Source of the DNA: Prevotellaceae bacterium
GTDB taxonomy: Bacteria; Bacteroidota; Bacteroidia; Bacteroidales; UBA932
Direction: 5' to 3'
Length of the DNA stretch: 39,628 nt
NCBI GenBank assembly: GCA_031275825.1
Contig: JAISOH010000095.1
Location: forward strand, 1-39,628
Below are positions 19,492 to 30,120 of the stretch, one piece after another. How positions within the stretch are numbered: the stretch's first letter is position 1; every line of letters begins with the position of its first letter. The position numbers were made by a program, and so were the translations under genes. The notes under the pieces were generated by a model that had not been told where the DNA came from, made no database searches, and saw only the letters and a list, made by a program, of their open reading frames with translations.

Positions 19492-19995
19492 ATGAAAAAT
19501 ATTTTTATAATATCAGTAGCAGTGTGTCTGTTATATTCCTGCGCTGAAAATGAAAAACCGCCTTTCAGTAGCGATATATTTAAGACGGTTTTTACAGGCA
19601 ATGTTATAGAAACTGTTTATATTGAACACGACAATCCGTTAGGCGCTTATGAAGGCAACAATATTTATGATTGGGTTGAAAAAAGGATTATTGTTGAGAA
19701 TAGCACGGGTATACAAGAATTCAACGTAATAAATCTGTATGATTATGCGGATGCTCTGCAAGACAGAGTATTGGAAAAAGAAGCATTAAGCGCAGCCTCA
19801 CGTCGCACATGGGTTCAAAACTTATTTTATAATCCCCAAAAAGAATTTTATGATTATCTGAAGAAAAAAAAGAGAACGCAGATAATACATGGACAAACAA
19901 TTTTTGTTTATCAAGATATCTCCGGCTATTATTTTCTTTCAAGTCGAGAATTATATGACCGCGACAAAAGGGAAATTTATGAAATGATGTATTAA
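19492..19995 (+). CDS. Hypothetical lipoprotein
   Basis: MKNIFIISVAVCLLYSCAENE lipobox-like signal; 167 aa; family not recognised. Confidence 0.65.
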   Translation: MKNIFIISVAVCLLYSCAENEKPPFSSDIFKTVFTGNVIETVYIEHDNPLGAYEGNNIYDWVEKRIIVENSTGIQEFNVINLYDYADALQDRVLEKEALSAASRRTWVQNLFYNPQKEFYDYLKKKKRTQIIHGQTIFVYQDISGYYFLSSRELYDRDKREIYEMMY

Positions 19996-20002
19996 AAATC
20001 AA

Positions 20003-21550
20003 ATGCAGTATAAGATACAAATAGTAATTTCGCCTCAAGATGCAAACAATAATGATGCTGTAAAAAGTTTTGCGGCGCGAAAACTCAAAATCTCAACCGC
20101 CGAAATAAGCGACATTCGTATCGAAAGAAAATCAATAGATGCACGCTCGCGCGAGCCGAAAATAAACTTGATTCTGGATATATTCTGCGGCGAAAAACCT
20201 GTATCGCCCAAAGCGGATTTTAAATATCAGGATGTAACAAACAAGCCCGAAGCGGTGATTGTCGGGTCGGGTCCTGCCGGACTGTTTGCCGCTCTTCGCC
20301 TTATAGAACTCGGATTAAAACCCGTAATTCTCGAACGCGGAAAAAATGTAAGCGAACGCAAAAAAGATATTGCGGCAATGATTCGCAGTAAAAATATCAA
20401 TGCGGAATCAAATTACTGCTACGGCGAAGGAGGCGCGGGAACTTTTTCGGACGGGAAATTATATACGCGCTCCAACAAGCGTGGAAATATTTTCGGAATA
20501 CTTCAGCGTTTTCATTTTCACGGAGCACCTGACGAAATTCTGTACGAATCGCATCCGCATACAGGCACCGACAGACTGCCCGAAATAGTAAAAAACATGA
20601 GCCGCACTGTTGTTGAATGCGGCGGCAAAATTTATTTCAACAGTAAAGTCAGCGACATAATCATTTCCAATAAAAAAGTATCGGGAGTAAAATGCTCAAA
20701 CGGTAATATTTATGAGGCAAAAGCCGTAGTGCTTGCAACAGGACATTCGGCGCGCGACATATACGAACTGCTTGACAGAAAGAATATAAAAACCGAAGCA
20801 AAAAATTTTGCAGTCGGCGTACGGGTCGAACATCCTCAATCGCTGATAGATTTTATTCAATATCACAGTAAAACGGCAAGAAAATTTTTGCCTGCCGCAA
20901 GCTATTCGCTAAGAGCGCAGTCGTACGGACGCGGTGTATATTCGTTTTGCATGTGCCCGGGAGGATATATTGTTCCGGCATCAACATCCGGCAGCGAAAT
21001 TGTTGTAAACGGAATGTCGTCATCTCGCCGTCATACCGCATTTGCCGGTTCGGGAATTGTGGTTGAAACGAGAATTGAAGACTTGAAAGATTTTGAACAG
21101 TATAAAAATCTTTGCGGATTGAAGTTTCAACAGCAAATAGAAAAAGCGGCTTTTGAAAATGGCGGCGGCGGACAAATTGCTCCCGCACAGCGTTTAACCG
21201 ATTTTGTAAATTCAAAATACTCGTCAAATCTGCCCGAATCTTCATACCTCGCAGGATTAAAAACATCCGCACTGCACGAATGGTTGCCGCATGAAATTGT
21301 AAAACGTCTGCAGGAAGCGTTCGGGATTTTCGATAAAAAAATGCGGGGATTTCTCACCTCCGAAGCGTTGATTGTTGGAGTAGAATCGCGATCATCTTCT
21401 CCTATTCGTATTCCGCGAAATGAAAACATGCAACATGTCGATATCGAAGGACTGTTTGTTTGCGGCGAAGGATCGGGATATGCGGGAGGAATTACCTCAT
21501 CGGCAATGGATGGCGAAAAATGCGCAGAAATGATTAAAATGCTAATATAA
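20003..21550 (+). CDS. FAD-dependent oxidoreductase (COG2509-like)
   Basis: AVIVGSGPAGLFAALRLIELGLKPVILERG dinucleotide-binding motif, YGEGGAGTFSDGKLYTR, FVCGEGSGYAGGITSSAMDG. Confidence 0.92.
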   Translation: MQYKIQIVISPQDANNNDAVKSFAARKLKISTAEISDIRIERKSIDARSREPKINLILDIFCGEKPVSPKADFKYQDVTNKPEAVIVGSGPAGLFAALRLIELGLKPVILERGKNVSERKKDIAAMIRSKNINAESNYCYGEGGAGTFSDGKLYTRSNKRGNIFGILQRFHFHGAPDEILYESHPHTGTDRLPEIVKNMSRTVVECGGKIYFNSKVSDIIISNKKVSGVKCSNGNIYEAKAVVLATGHSARDIYELLDRKNIKTEAKNFAVGVRVEHPQSLIDFIQYHSKTARKFLPAASYSLRAQSYGRGVYSFCMCPGGYIVPASTSGSEIVVNGMSSSRRHTAFAGSGIVVETRIEDLKDFEQYKNLCGLKFQQQIEKAAFENGGGGQIAPAQRLTDFVNSKYSSNLPESSYLAGLKTSALHEWLPHEIVKRLQEAFGIFDKKMRGFLTSEALIVGVESRSSSPIRIPRNENMQHVDIEGLFVCGEGSGYAGGITSSAMDGEKCAEMIKMLI

Positions 21551-21650
21551 GCAAAGTAGCATTAAGATAAAAATTAAGAGTCCATGCCGTCAAATTTGGC
21601 AGTATCGCACACGGTGTCCATAAAAATGTTTATTACCGTTAATTAATAAA

Positions 21651-22673
21651 TCAGATTACCGAACAGAATTGCCGCAAAAATCGTATGTCGTTTTCAAAAT
21701 AAAGGCGTAAATCGCGTATTTGCCATTTAAGCATTGCCGTGCGCTCTACTCCCATTCCAAATGCAAAACCTGTGTATTTTTCGGAATCAATATTGCAGTT
21801 TTCAAGCACATTGGGATCAACCATGCCGCAGCCCATTACTTCGAGCCAGCCTGTGCCTTTGCAGACATTGCAACCTTTTCCGTCACAAATTTTACACGAA
21901 ACATCCATTTCTGCCGATGGTTCGGTAAACGGAAAATATGAAGGGCGAAGCCGTATTTGCGTATCTTTTCCGAACATTTCCCGTGCAAAGTACAATAATG
22001 TTTGTTTAAGGTCGGCAAATGATACGTTTTCATCTATGTACAAACCTTCTATTTGATGAAAAATACAATGTGCGCGAGCCGAAATTGCTTCGTTGCGAAA
22101 AACGCGTCCGGGACAAATTATACGAATCGGCGGTTTATTCTGTTCCATTGCCCGCACCTGCATTGAACTTGTATGCGTTCGCAGCAGTATATCGGGATTT
22201 TTTTCAATGAAAAATGTATCCTGCATATCGCGTGCGGGATGCTCGGGCGGAAAATTCAATGCGCTGAAAACGTGCCAGTCATCTTCTATTTCAGGTCCTT
22301 CGGCAACAGTGTATCCAAGTCGTTTGAAAATATCAACAATTTTGTTCTTCATAATTGATATAGGATGCCTCGAACCCGCCGGTTCGTTATTTGCCGGCAT
22401 TGTCAAATCAAAATCGGCAGCCGATTTTCCCTGATGCTGTTCAAGTAATTCCTTAAAAGAATTTATTTTTTCAAGTGTTTTTGTTTTAAGTTCGTTCAAA
22501 TCTTTTCCCAACTCGCGTTTTTGTTCGGATGTAAATGTTTTGAACTGTTCAAAAAGTTGAGTTATTTCTCCTTTTTTACCGAGCATTTTTATACGAAATT
22601 CCTCAACTTGCTCAAGTTTTTGGGAAGAAAATTTTTCAACATGTTCAAGCAGTTCCCTTACTTTATTTTTCAT
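21651..22673 (-). CDS. pheS: Phenylalanyl-tRNA synthetase alpha subunit
   Basis: RHPISIMKNKIVDIFKRLGYTVAEGPEIEDDWHVFSALNFPPEHPARDMQDTFF and FAFGMGVERTAMLKW motifs. Confidence 0.96.
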   Translation of the reverse strand: MKNKVRELLEHVEKFSSQKLEQVEEFRIKMLGKKGEITQLFEQFKTFTSEQKRELGKDLNELKTKTLEKINSFKELLEQHQGKSAADFDLTMPANNEPAGSRHPISIMKNKIVDIFKRLGYTVAEGPEIEDDWHVFSALNFPPEHPARDMQDTFFIEKNPDILLRTHTSSMQVRAMEQNKPPIRIICPGRVFRNEAISARAHCIFHQIEGLYIDENVSFADLKQTLLYFAREMFGKDTQIRLRPSYFPFTEPSAEMDVSCKICDGKGCNVCKGTGWLEVMGCGMVDPNVLENCNIDSEKYTGFAFGMGVERTAMLKWQIRDLRLYFENDIRFLRQFCSVI

Positions 22674-22684
22674 GTTTATAAAAC

Positions 22685-23419
22685 CTATTTTATGCGAACA
22701 ATTTTTTCAATTTTAACATCCGTAACGGGTCTGTCGCCTTTTCCTGTTTGAACGGTTGCAATTTTATCAACAACATCAAGACCGCTTACCGTTTCTCCGA
22801 AAACCGTATATGCTCCATCCAAATGTGGCGTTCCGTTTTGATTTTGAACAATGTAAAACTGTGAACCTGATGATTTTTTTTCAGGATTAATCTGGTCGCC
22901 TTGACGTGCAGCCGCAACAGCGCCTTTTTTATGTTTAAATTTGGGAAGAATTTCCGCATCTATTTTATAATCGGGACCTCCTATTCCCAAATCTGCTCCG
23001 GGTTGTGCGTTTTTTGAATCAGGGTCGCCGGTTTGAATCATAAAATTTTTTATCACGCGATGAAAAAGTACTCCATTGTAATATCCCGATGTAGCAAGTT
23101 TTACAAAATTATCGCGATGCCTGGGCGTTTCACTGTAAAGTTTAATGCGAATTGTTCCCAGCGATGTTACGATGTCAAAAACAGGTTCGGCAACTGTTTT
23201 TATTTCCGCCGCTTTTTCAGATTGTTCTTTTGCTGTTTCCTCTGTCATTGTTTGTGTTTCTTTTTGAGCAGTATCTTCCGTATTTTTGTTTGCGGACTGT
23301 ACTTCTTCGTTAATAATTTTTGTTTCGGTCTGTTGACTTTGCCGTTCGTTTTTTTTACCGCTGTTGCATGCACAAAAAGCCGCAACAATAATTGTAATGG
23401 ATAATAATTTAAATTTCAT
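22685..23419 (-). CDS. Cyclophilin-type peptidyl-prolyl cis-trans isomerase, lipoprotein
   Basis: Lipobox CAFCACNSG, low-complexity linker, GTIRIKLYSETPRHRDNFVKLATSGYYNGVLFHRVIKNFMIQTGDP. Confidence 0.93.
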   Translation of the reverse strand: MKFKLLSITIIVAAFCACNSGKKNERQSQQTETKIINEEVQSANKNTEDTAQKETQTMTEETAKEQSEKAAEIKTVAEPVFDIVTSLGTIRIKLYSETPRHRDNFVKLATSGYYNGVLFHRVIKNFMIQTGDPDSKNAQPGADLGIGGPDYKIDAEILPKFKHKKGAVAAARQGDQINPEKKSSGSQFYIVQNQNGTPHLDGAYTVFGETVSGLDVVDKIATVQTGKGDRPVTDVKIEKIVRIK

Positions 23420-23719
23420 ATCGTTTTTTTAAAATTTTGTTTAACATGCAAAGATAATTATAAGAATTGAAATAACCCGTTGTGTATTCAGAAAAAAAAT
23501 AAAAAAAGATTGTTCATTTGACAAAAATGTCATATATTTATATAGTTATCAATTAATTAAATACAATGAACTATCTGCTGTAAAATTACAAAATTATTTT
23601 TTGATAAATTGACAAAAAACTGCTCGCATGTTGAAAACTTTTCACAAATAAGACAGGTTATGGGGATTATTTCCGAAATTTCGCCTTTAACGATGTTCAA
23701 TAGATCAATTTATTTGCCT

Positions 23720-23763
23720 TTAACCGCCCTGTAAATCTTATTAAATGCAATATGGGTGGTTAA
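23720..23763. promoter_or_regulatory. Inverted repeat upstream of susC (candidate operator)
   Basis: TTAACCGCCC (23720-23729) / GGGTGGTTAA (23754-23763), 10-bp arms with one mismatch. Confidence 0.35.
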
Positions 23764-24009
23764 CTATATCAAAAAAAGCGTTTAATGTATCGCAAATACG
23801 CAATTTCTTTCAGTGTTTTTCACATAAGGGTTTTAGATTTTTCGTTTGTAAAAAACAATATAATTACCTAACTGTAAAAGCATTATTATTTTAACATATT
23901 TAGATTTTTATTTAAGTCCGACAGGCGATTTATTTCAGGATATACTTTTACAAAAAAATGTTTATTAAACAACATCCGAAATTTTATAAACAAAAAGCCA
24001 AAATAATAA

Positions 24010-26981
24010 TGAGAACAAGGAAAAAAATCAAAATGATGCGATATGCATTTTTATTAATTATTTGCATGTTTGCAATTTTGAGCGCATCTGCTCAAAACAG
24101 AAGGCTCGTTACGGGAACGGTGGTTGATGAAAACGACCAGCCTGCAACAGGAGCATATATTATTGAAAAAGGAACATTCAACGGAACATCAACAGATGTT
24201 GACGGTAAATTTCAATTATCCGTGCCGGATAATGCAGTTTTGGAAATTACTTATATAGGATATGCATCTCAAAATATTCCTGTAGGTACTAATTCTATTT
24301 TTACAGTTACATTGCAGCCTGATGCTCAACAGTTGAACGCTTCGGTGGTAATTGGCTACGGTTCGGTAAGAAAGGGCGACTTAACAGGCGCAGTAACGGC
24401 AATCGGAGAAAAAGATTTTCAGAAAGGAGTTGTTACCAATCCAGGCTCGCTTATTTTGGGAAAAGTTGCAGGCGTGCAAATTACATCAAACGGAGGGCGC
24501 GCCGGCGATGGAAACCGTATCCGTATTCGCGGAGGAGCATCTTTGACGGCAAGCAACGACCCGCTGATTGTGGTAGATGGCATTCCTCTTGATAACGGCG
24601 GAATATCGGGCGCAACAAATTCGCTTGGAACATTCAACACAAACGACATCGAATCGATGAACATTCTTAAAGATGCGTCTGCAACCGCTATTTACGGTTC
24701 GCGGGCATCAAACGGAGTAATAATTATCACTACCAAAAAAGGAGTGAAAGGGCAGGACTTGAAAGTTGAAGCATCAACGCAAAACTCAATTTCTACCATA
24801 GCGCGGAAAGTAGAGGTTATGAACGGCAGCGAATTTCGCGAAGCGGTGATTAATCATCCCAAAACCGAACAGCGTTATATCGATTTACTGGGAACTGCCA
24901 ACACCGACTGGCAGGATGAAATATTTCGCACTGCCTTTACTTCCGACAATAATGTAAGCGTAAGCGGAAACATCAAAAACTTTCCTTTCCGAATTTCTAT
25001 GGGAGTAATGACTCAGGACGGTATTCTGAAAACCGATAATTTAACGCGGAACACATTGGGTTTGAATTTGTCGCCTTCGTTTTTCGACGACCATTTGAAA
25101 GTAAACCTCAACTGGAAAGGCTCATATTCGCATGCCCGCTTCGGCAACGGAGATGCAATAGGCGCAGCCATTCGCATGGATCCTACGCAACCGGTAAAAG
25201 CCGATGGATTTGATGACTACAACGGTTACTGGGTTTGGCTGAGCGGCGACACAGGTATTCGCAATTCGCTTGCTACTTACAATCCCGTAGCCTTGCTTTA
25301 CGGCAAAAACGACTGGTCGAATGTGGCAAGAAGCACTGGAAGCATACAGTTTGATTACAAAATGCACTTTTTGCCCGATTTGAAAGCAAATTTGAATATC
25401 GGTTATGATTTTTCTCAGGGAAAAGGCGAAGTGCTGATAGAAAAATGGTCGCCGTCAAACTATCCCAACGGAAGTCATACCGAATACAAGCAGCAGAAGC
25501 AAAACAAACTGTTTGAATTTTATTTGACATACGCAAAGGAACTGAACGCGCAAAACCGTTTGGAATTGATGGCAGGTTACACATATCAGGACTGGAAAAC
25601 TACGGAATTCAATTTTCAGGATACTTATTATGATGGCTCGCCATCGGCAGATGCTCCATCTTTCCCGAAATCGGTAGAGCAAAATACTCTTGTGTCGTTT
25701 TTCGGTCGTTTGAATTATACCTTAATGGATAAATATTTGCTTACGGCAAGCATACGCCGCGATGGTTCGTCGCGTTTTTCAAAATCAAACCGCTGGGGAA
25801 CGTTCCCTTCGGTAGCGCTTGCTTGGAGAATAAACAAAGAAGCGTTTTTGGAAAATGTTGAAGTACTGTCGAATTTGAAACTGCGTTTGGGCTATGGCGT
25901 AACTGGACAGCAGGAAGGAATAGGAAATTACGAATACACAGGCAGGTATCAATACAGCGAATCTACGGCGCGGGTTCAGTTTGGCGACAGGTTCTATAAT
26001 TTGTGGCGTCCCGCCGCATACGACCCTAACCGCAAATGGGAACAGACGGCAACTGCTAATGCAGCTCTGGATTTCGGTTTTATTAACAACAGAATCTTCG
26101 GAAGCATAGATGTTTATTACAAGCATACTACCGACCTGCTGAACTCGATAGATGTTCCAATGGGCAGCAATTTCAGCAACAGAATTATAAAAAACATAGG
26201 GAATATGGACAACCGCGGCATTGAATTTAACTTTGGCGCTTATATTATCAATAAAGAAGATTTGAACTGGGAAGTCGGTTTTAACCTTACTTACAACAAA
26301 CGCGAAATTACCAAACTTACGCTTAACGAAACGGCGGATTACGAAGGCGTTGCTGCCGGAAACATAACGGGCGGTACGGGAAATACGGTTCAAATACATA
26401 CGGTAGGTTATGCTCCCAACACTTTTTACGTTTACAAACAGCTGTACGACCAGTCGGGAAGACCGATAGAAGGCGCTTATGCCGATTTGAACGGAGATGG
26501 CGTAATCTCCGAAAAGGATCTGTACAGGTACAAATCGCCCGACCCCGACCTGTATATGGGATTCAACACTGCGCTAAATTACAAAAAATGGACATTCTCC
26601 ACTGCACTGCGGGCAAGTTTGGGAAATTACACGTACAACAACGCATTTTCCGATTTGGGAAATTACTCGCAAACTCTTAATCCCAACAATTTCCTTATGA
26701 ATAATGTGAAGGACATAAACAATACGAATTTCTTTAACCGTCAGTTGCTTTCCGACTATTACATTCAGAACGCATCGTTTCTGAAAATGGATTACATATC
26801 GCTTGGATACGACTTTGGGAAAGTATTTGAAAACGGATATTTACAGGTGAATTTTACGGTGCAGAACGTATTTACTCTTACAAAATACGAGGGTATCGAC
26901 CCTGAAGTTGCAGACGGCATCGACAATAACTTTTACCCCAATCCGCGGATATTCAGTTTGGGGCTGAAACTTAATTTTTAA
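24010..26981 (+). CDS. susC: SusC/RagA family TonB-linked outer membrane transporter
   Basis: Carboxypeptidase-regulatory-like domain (VTGTVVDENDQPATGAYIIEKGT), plug (VVIGYGSVRKGDLTGAV...), GSRASNGVIIITTKKG, C-terminal LGLKLNF; ORF track gives start 23958, ATG 24010 (MRTRKKIKMM) gives a better signal peptide. Confidence 0.95.
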
Positions 26982-27001
26982 ATCATTAAAATAACACAGA
27001 T

Positions 27002-28621
27002 ATGAAAAATAATAAATTTATAATAAAAATGGCTGTTGCAGCGTTATCGGTATTCCTGTTTACTTCATGCATAAGCGATCTTGACAGGTTTCCCGAAAAC
27101 GACAGTACGGCACAGATAGTTTATTCCACTTTTGACGGCTACAAATCAGCCCTTGCAAAAGTATATGCAGCCTATACCCTTTCGGGAAATACAGGACCTG
27201 CGGGAAGTCCCGATATTTCGGGTCTGGACGAAGGACAAAATGCCGATTTCCTGCGCTGTTTCTTCAATCATCAGGAAATGCCTACCGACGAAGCGCACTG
27301 TATTTGGAGTCAGGATCCGAGCGTATCCGAACTCAACAGTATCAATTTTATTGCCAACGGCGCATTTACCATAGGATTATACAATAAATGCATAATGCAA
27401 GTAATGTATGCAAACGAGTTTATCAAATATTCGGCAGACGGGGATGCTGCAGGCAAAGGCTTTACCGCAGAACAGACTGACGAAATAAAATCATTCCGCG
27501 CCGAAGCCCGCTTTTTACGCGCTTTTGCTTACTGGGTATTGATGGATGTGTTCGGAAATCCGCCCTTTATTACCGAAAACGACCCGTTTGACTTTCTGCC
27601 TTCGCAAATTCAAAGAGCCGATTTGTTTGACTATGTAGAATCGGAACTGCTGGATATTGCCGAAAACGGTTTGCTGAAACAGGCAAAAACCAACGAATAC
27701 GGACGCGCCGACAGGGCTGCGGCTTGGGCTTTGCTTGCCCGAATATATTTAAACGCCGAAGTTTATAAAGGCTCGCCGAAATATACGGAAGCAATTACTT
27801 ACAGCAAAAAAGTAATTGATGCCGGGTATTCGCTCAAAAACAGATACGAAGACCTGTTTTTAGCTGACAATAATGTTAACAACAACGAAGTTATTCTGTC
27901 AATCAATTACGACGGCATGAACACGCGCCTTTACGGAGGAACAACTTTTCTTATTAATTGCAGCTCAAACGGCGATTATCAGAATAATTATGCAAATACG
28001 CTTATACATTACGGAATTTTCGACAATGCCAACTGGAGCGGCTATCGCGCGCGTTTGCAGTTTGTCGAAAAGTTTGATGCCGGCGACAAACGCTTTCTCT
28101 TTGTAGGCGAAAACGCCGCTATTGCCGACCATCCTTCGGAATATCTTTACGGGCTGGCGACATATAAATATCGCAACATAAAATCAGAATCAACGGTTGG
28201 AAATCCTGTTTACGGCTCGCACAGCGAATTTGCCGACAATGATTTCCCACTGTTTCGTCTGGCTGAAATGTATCTTGTTTACGCCGAAGCGGTATTGCGC
28301 GGCGGTACGGGAGGCTCGGCAAGCGACGCTCTGGGCTATGTCAATCTGCTGCGCGAAAGAGCCTGGGGCAATGCAAGCGGTAATGTAAGTTCGATAAGTC
28401 TCGATTTTATTCTCGACGAGCGCGCACGCGAACTTTACTGGGAATGTTTCCGCCGTACCGATCTTATTCGTTACGGACTGTTTACAACTATTGATTATCT
28501 TTGGGAATGGAAAGGCGGAGTAAAGACAGGTCGTGCCGTTGACAGCCATTTTAACCTGTATCCTATTCCGACAACCGACCTTATGGCTAATCCTAACTTA
28601 AATCAAAATGATAAATATTAA
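27002..28621 (+). CDS. susD: SusD/RagB family starch-binding lipoprotein
   Basis: Lipobox LFTSCISDLDRFP, RAEARFLRAFAYWVLMDVFGNPPF, ILDERARELYWECFRRTDLIRYG. Confidence 0.95.
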   Translation: MKNNKFIIKMAVAALSVFLFTSCISDLDRFPENDSTAQIVYSTFDGYKSALAKVYAAYTLSGNTGPAGSPDISGLDEGQNADFLRCFFNHQEMPTDEAHCIWSQDPSVSELNSINFIANGAFTIGLYNKCIMQVMYANEFIKYSADGDAAGKGFTAEQTDEIKSFRAEARFLRAFAYWVLMDVFGNPPFITENDPFDFLPSQIQRADLFDYVESELLDIAENGLLKQAKTNEYGRADRAAAWALLARIYLNAEVYKGSPKYTEAITYSKKVIDAGYSLKNRYEDLFLADNNVNNNEVILSINYDGMNTRLYGGTTFLINCSSNGDYQNNYANTLIHYGIFDNANWSGYRARLQFVEKFDAGDKRFLFVGENAAIADHPSEYLYGLATYKYRNIKSESTVGNPVYGSHSEFADNDFPLFRLAEMYLVYAEAVLRGGTGGSASDALGYVNLLRERAWGNASGNVSSISLDFILDERARELYWECFRRTDLIRYGLFTTIDYLWEWKGGVKTGRAVDSHFNLYPIPTTDLMANPNLNQNDKY

Positions 28622-28633
28622 AATCTCTAAATT

Positions 28634-29665
28634 ATGAAAAAGTTAAATATACTGTTAATACTGTCAATTTTCGCATTAGCATTTATTGCCTGCGAAAAAG
28701 ACCAGGACATGTACAAAGTGCTGCCTGCTGAAGAGGTAACTCCTCCGGTACTTGCATCTCACGGAGCAATTGTGATAGATGCCGATAATCTTTCTTCGAC
28801 AACAATTTTCAGATGGCTGCCCGCCGATTTCGGAACGCCTGCGGCTGTCGAATATTCTCTTTACGTAAAAGTTGATAACGGCGAACCGCAATTAGTTTCA
28901 TCGGCGTATGGAGATTCCATCGAAGTGAAACTTGAAGATATAAATAAGACTATGTTGCTGGCAGGCGCCGGACAGGGCGTTACAGTCGATGCCGCTTTTA
29001 CGCTTAAAGCTGTTATCAGTACTGCTTATGCAGACGTTACTTCCGAACCTGTTTTTGTAAGCGTAACTACCGTAGCCCCGCTGTATCCCGATAAACTTTA
29101 CATGATAGGTCAGGATTTCGGCGGCTGGGACTGGAACAATCCTGCGGTAGTAGAAATGGTTCCGGTACATAGTCATCCCGGACAGTTCTGGTGCGTACGC
29201 TATTTTACCACAAACGGCTTTAAATGGAATACGGTTAAAGACTGGGGAGGCGATTTCTTCAGCCTCGGCACAGACGCAGGTTTTACCACGCACGATAACA
29301 ATGCTTTTGTTGCAAGCGAAGGTTTTTATTCTGTGCTGGTTGATTATCTTGCCAGTACCATTACCGTTGAACCCGCCAGAGTATATGGCATGGGCGACTG
29401 CTTCGGAGGATGGAACACAGGTACATATCCCTTTACGCACAATAATGCCGCTAAAACAATGCGCATTACTGCTGCCGCAAGCGGCGAAGTGCGAATGTAT
29501 GCAGCATCGTCGGCTACCAATGCCGACTGGTGGCAAATGGAATTTGTTGTTATTAACGGCGACATAGTTTATCGCGGCACAGGAGACGACCAGCAGCGGG
29601 TAACTGTTGCAGCAGGCAAAACGGTAACTCTTGATTTTAACAGCGGAACTGGAACAGTACAGTAA
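28634..29665 (+). CDS. susE: SusE/SusF family outer membrane starch-binding lipoprotein
   Basis: Lipobox FIACEKD; SusE N-terminal domain; two Trp-rich starch-binding-like modules (MIGQDFGGWDWNNPA..., YGMGDCFGGWNTGTYPF...). Confidence 0.85.
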   Translation: MKKLNILLILSIFALAFIACEKDQDMYKVLPAEEVTPPVLASHGAIVIDADNLSSTTIFRWLPADFGTPAAVEYSLYVKVDNGEPQLVSSAYGDSIEVKLEDINKTMLLAGAGQGVTVDAAFTLKAVISTAYADVTSEPVFVSVTTVAPLYPDKLYMIGQDFGGWDWNNPAVVEMVPVHSHPGQFWCVRYFTTNGFKWNTVKDWGGDFFSLGTDAGFTTHDNNAFVASEGFYSVLVDYLASTITVEPARVYGMGDCFGGWNTGTYPFTHNNAAKTMRITAAASGEVRMYAASSATNADWWQMEFVVINGDIVYRGTGDDQQRVTVAAGKTVTLDFNSGTGTVQ

Positions 29666-29674
29666 AACAAAATC

Positions 29675-29838
29675 GAGGCTGTCTCAAAATGGCATTTTAC
29701 ACGTCATTGCGAGGGCGAAGTCCGAAGCAACACGTCATTGCGAGAAATGAAATGACTAAGCAATCCATTGACAGTCAACATTTGGATTGCTTCGCCTAAC
29801 GGCTCGCAATGACGAAACCGGAGTTTTAAGACAGCCTC
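29675..29838. repeat. Interspersed palindromic repeat / MITE-like element with CGTCATTGCGAG motifs
   Basis: Terminal inverted repeats GAGGCTGTCTCAAAA / TTTTAAGACAGCCTC (one mismatch); internal ACGTCATTGCGAG twice and CTCGCAATGACG inverted; perfect AAGCAATCCA/TGGATTGCTT stem. Confidence 0.85.
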
Positions 29839-29924
29839 ATTTTTTTAAGAATGAATTAAATTAACATTTTATACTTTAATCGATATGAATTGTTATTGCG
29901 TTCAAAATCGAAATACACAGAGCC

Positions 29925-30025
29925 ACTCGATGCAGGGTATCGAAATCACTCGATACATGGTATCGGAATCGCTCGATGCAGGGTATCGGAATCACTCGAT
30001 GCAGGGTATCGGAATCGCCCGATGC
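29925..30025 (+). repeat. 23-bp direct tandem repeat array (4 full copies plus a partial fifth)
   Basis: [A/G]CTCGATGCAGGGTATCG[A/G]AATC at 29925, 29948, 29971, 29994; degenerate copy from 30017. Confidence 0.9.
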
Positions 30026-30120
30026 TGCACGGTGGGCATAAGAATGAACTATTCAATGGCATTAATACGGTTTTTAGTACGGAATATTACATTCATAAAT
30101 TAAATTCGCAATTAAACAAA

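Noticed and set aside
25785-26399. 204-aa minus-strand ORF inside susC
   Set aside because: Antisense to a well-supported SusC coding region; no recognisable motif.
28898-29536. 212-aa minus-strand ORF inside susE
   Set aside because: Antisense to SusE-like CDS; composition typical of shadow ORFs.
29925-30025. Possible mini-CRISPR array
   Set aside because: Repeats are contiguous 23-mers with no spacers, and no cas genes are visible.
29890-30120. N-terminal extension of the amylase ORF (start at 29890)
   Set aside because: The translated extension is just the 23-bp tandem repeat; a clear lipoprotein signal peptide starts at 30121.
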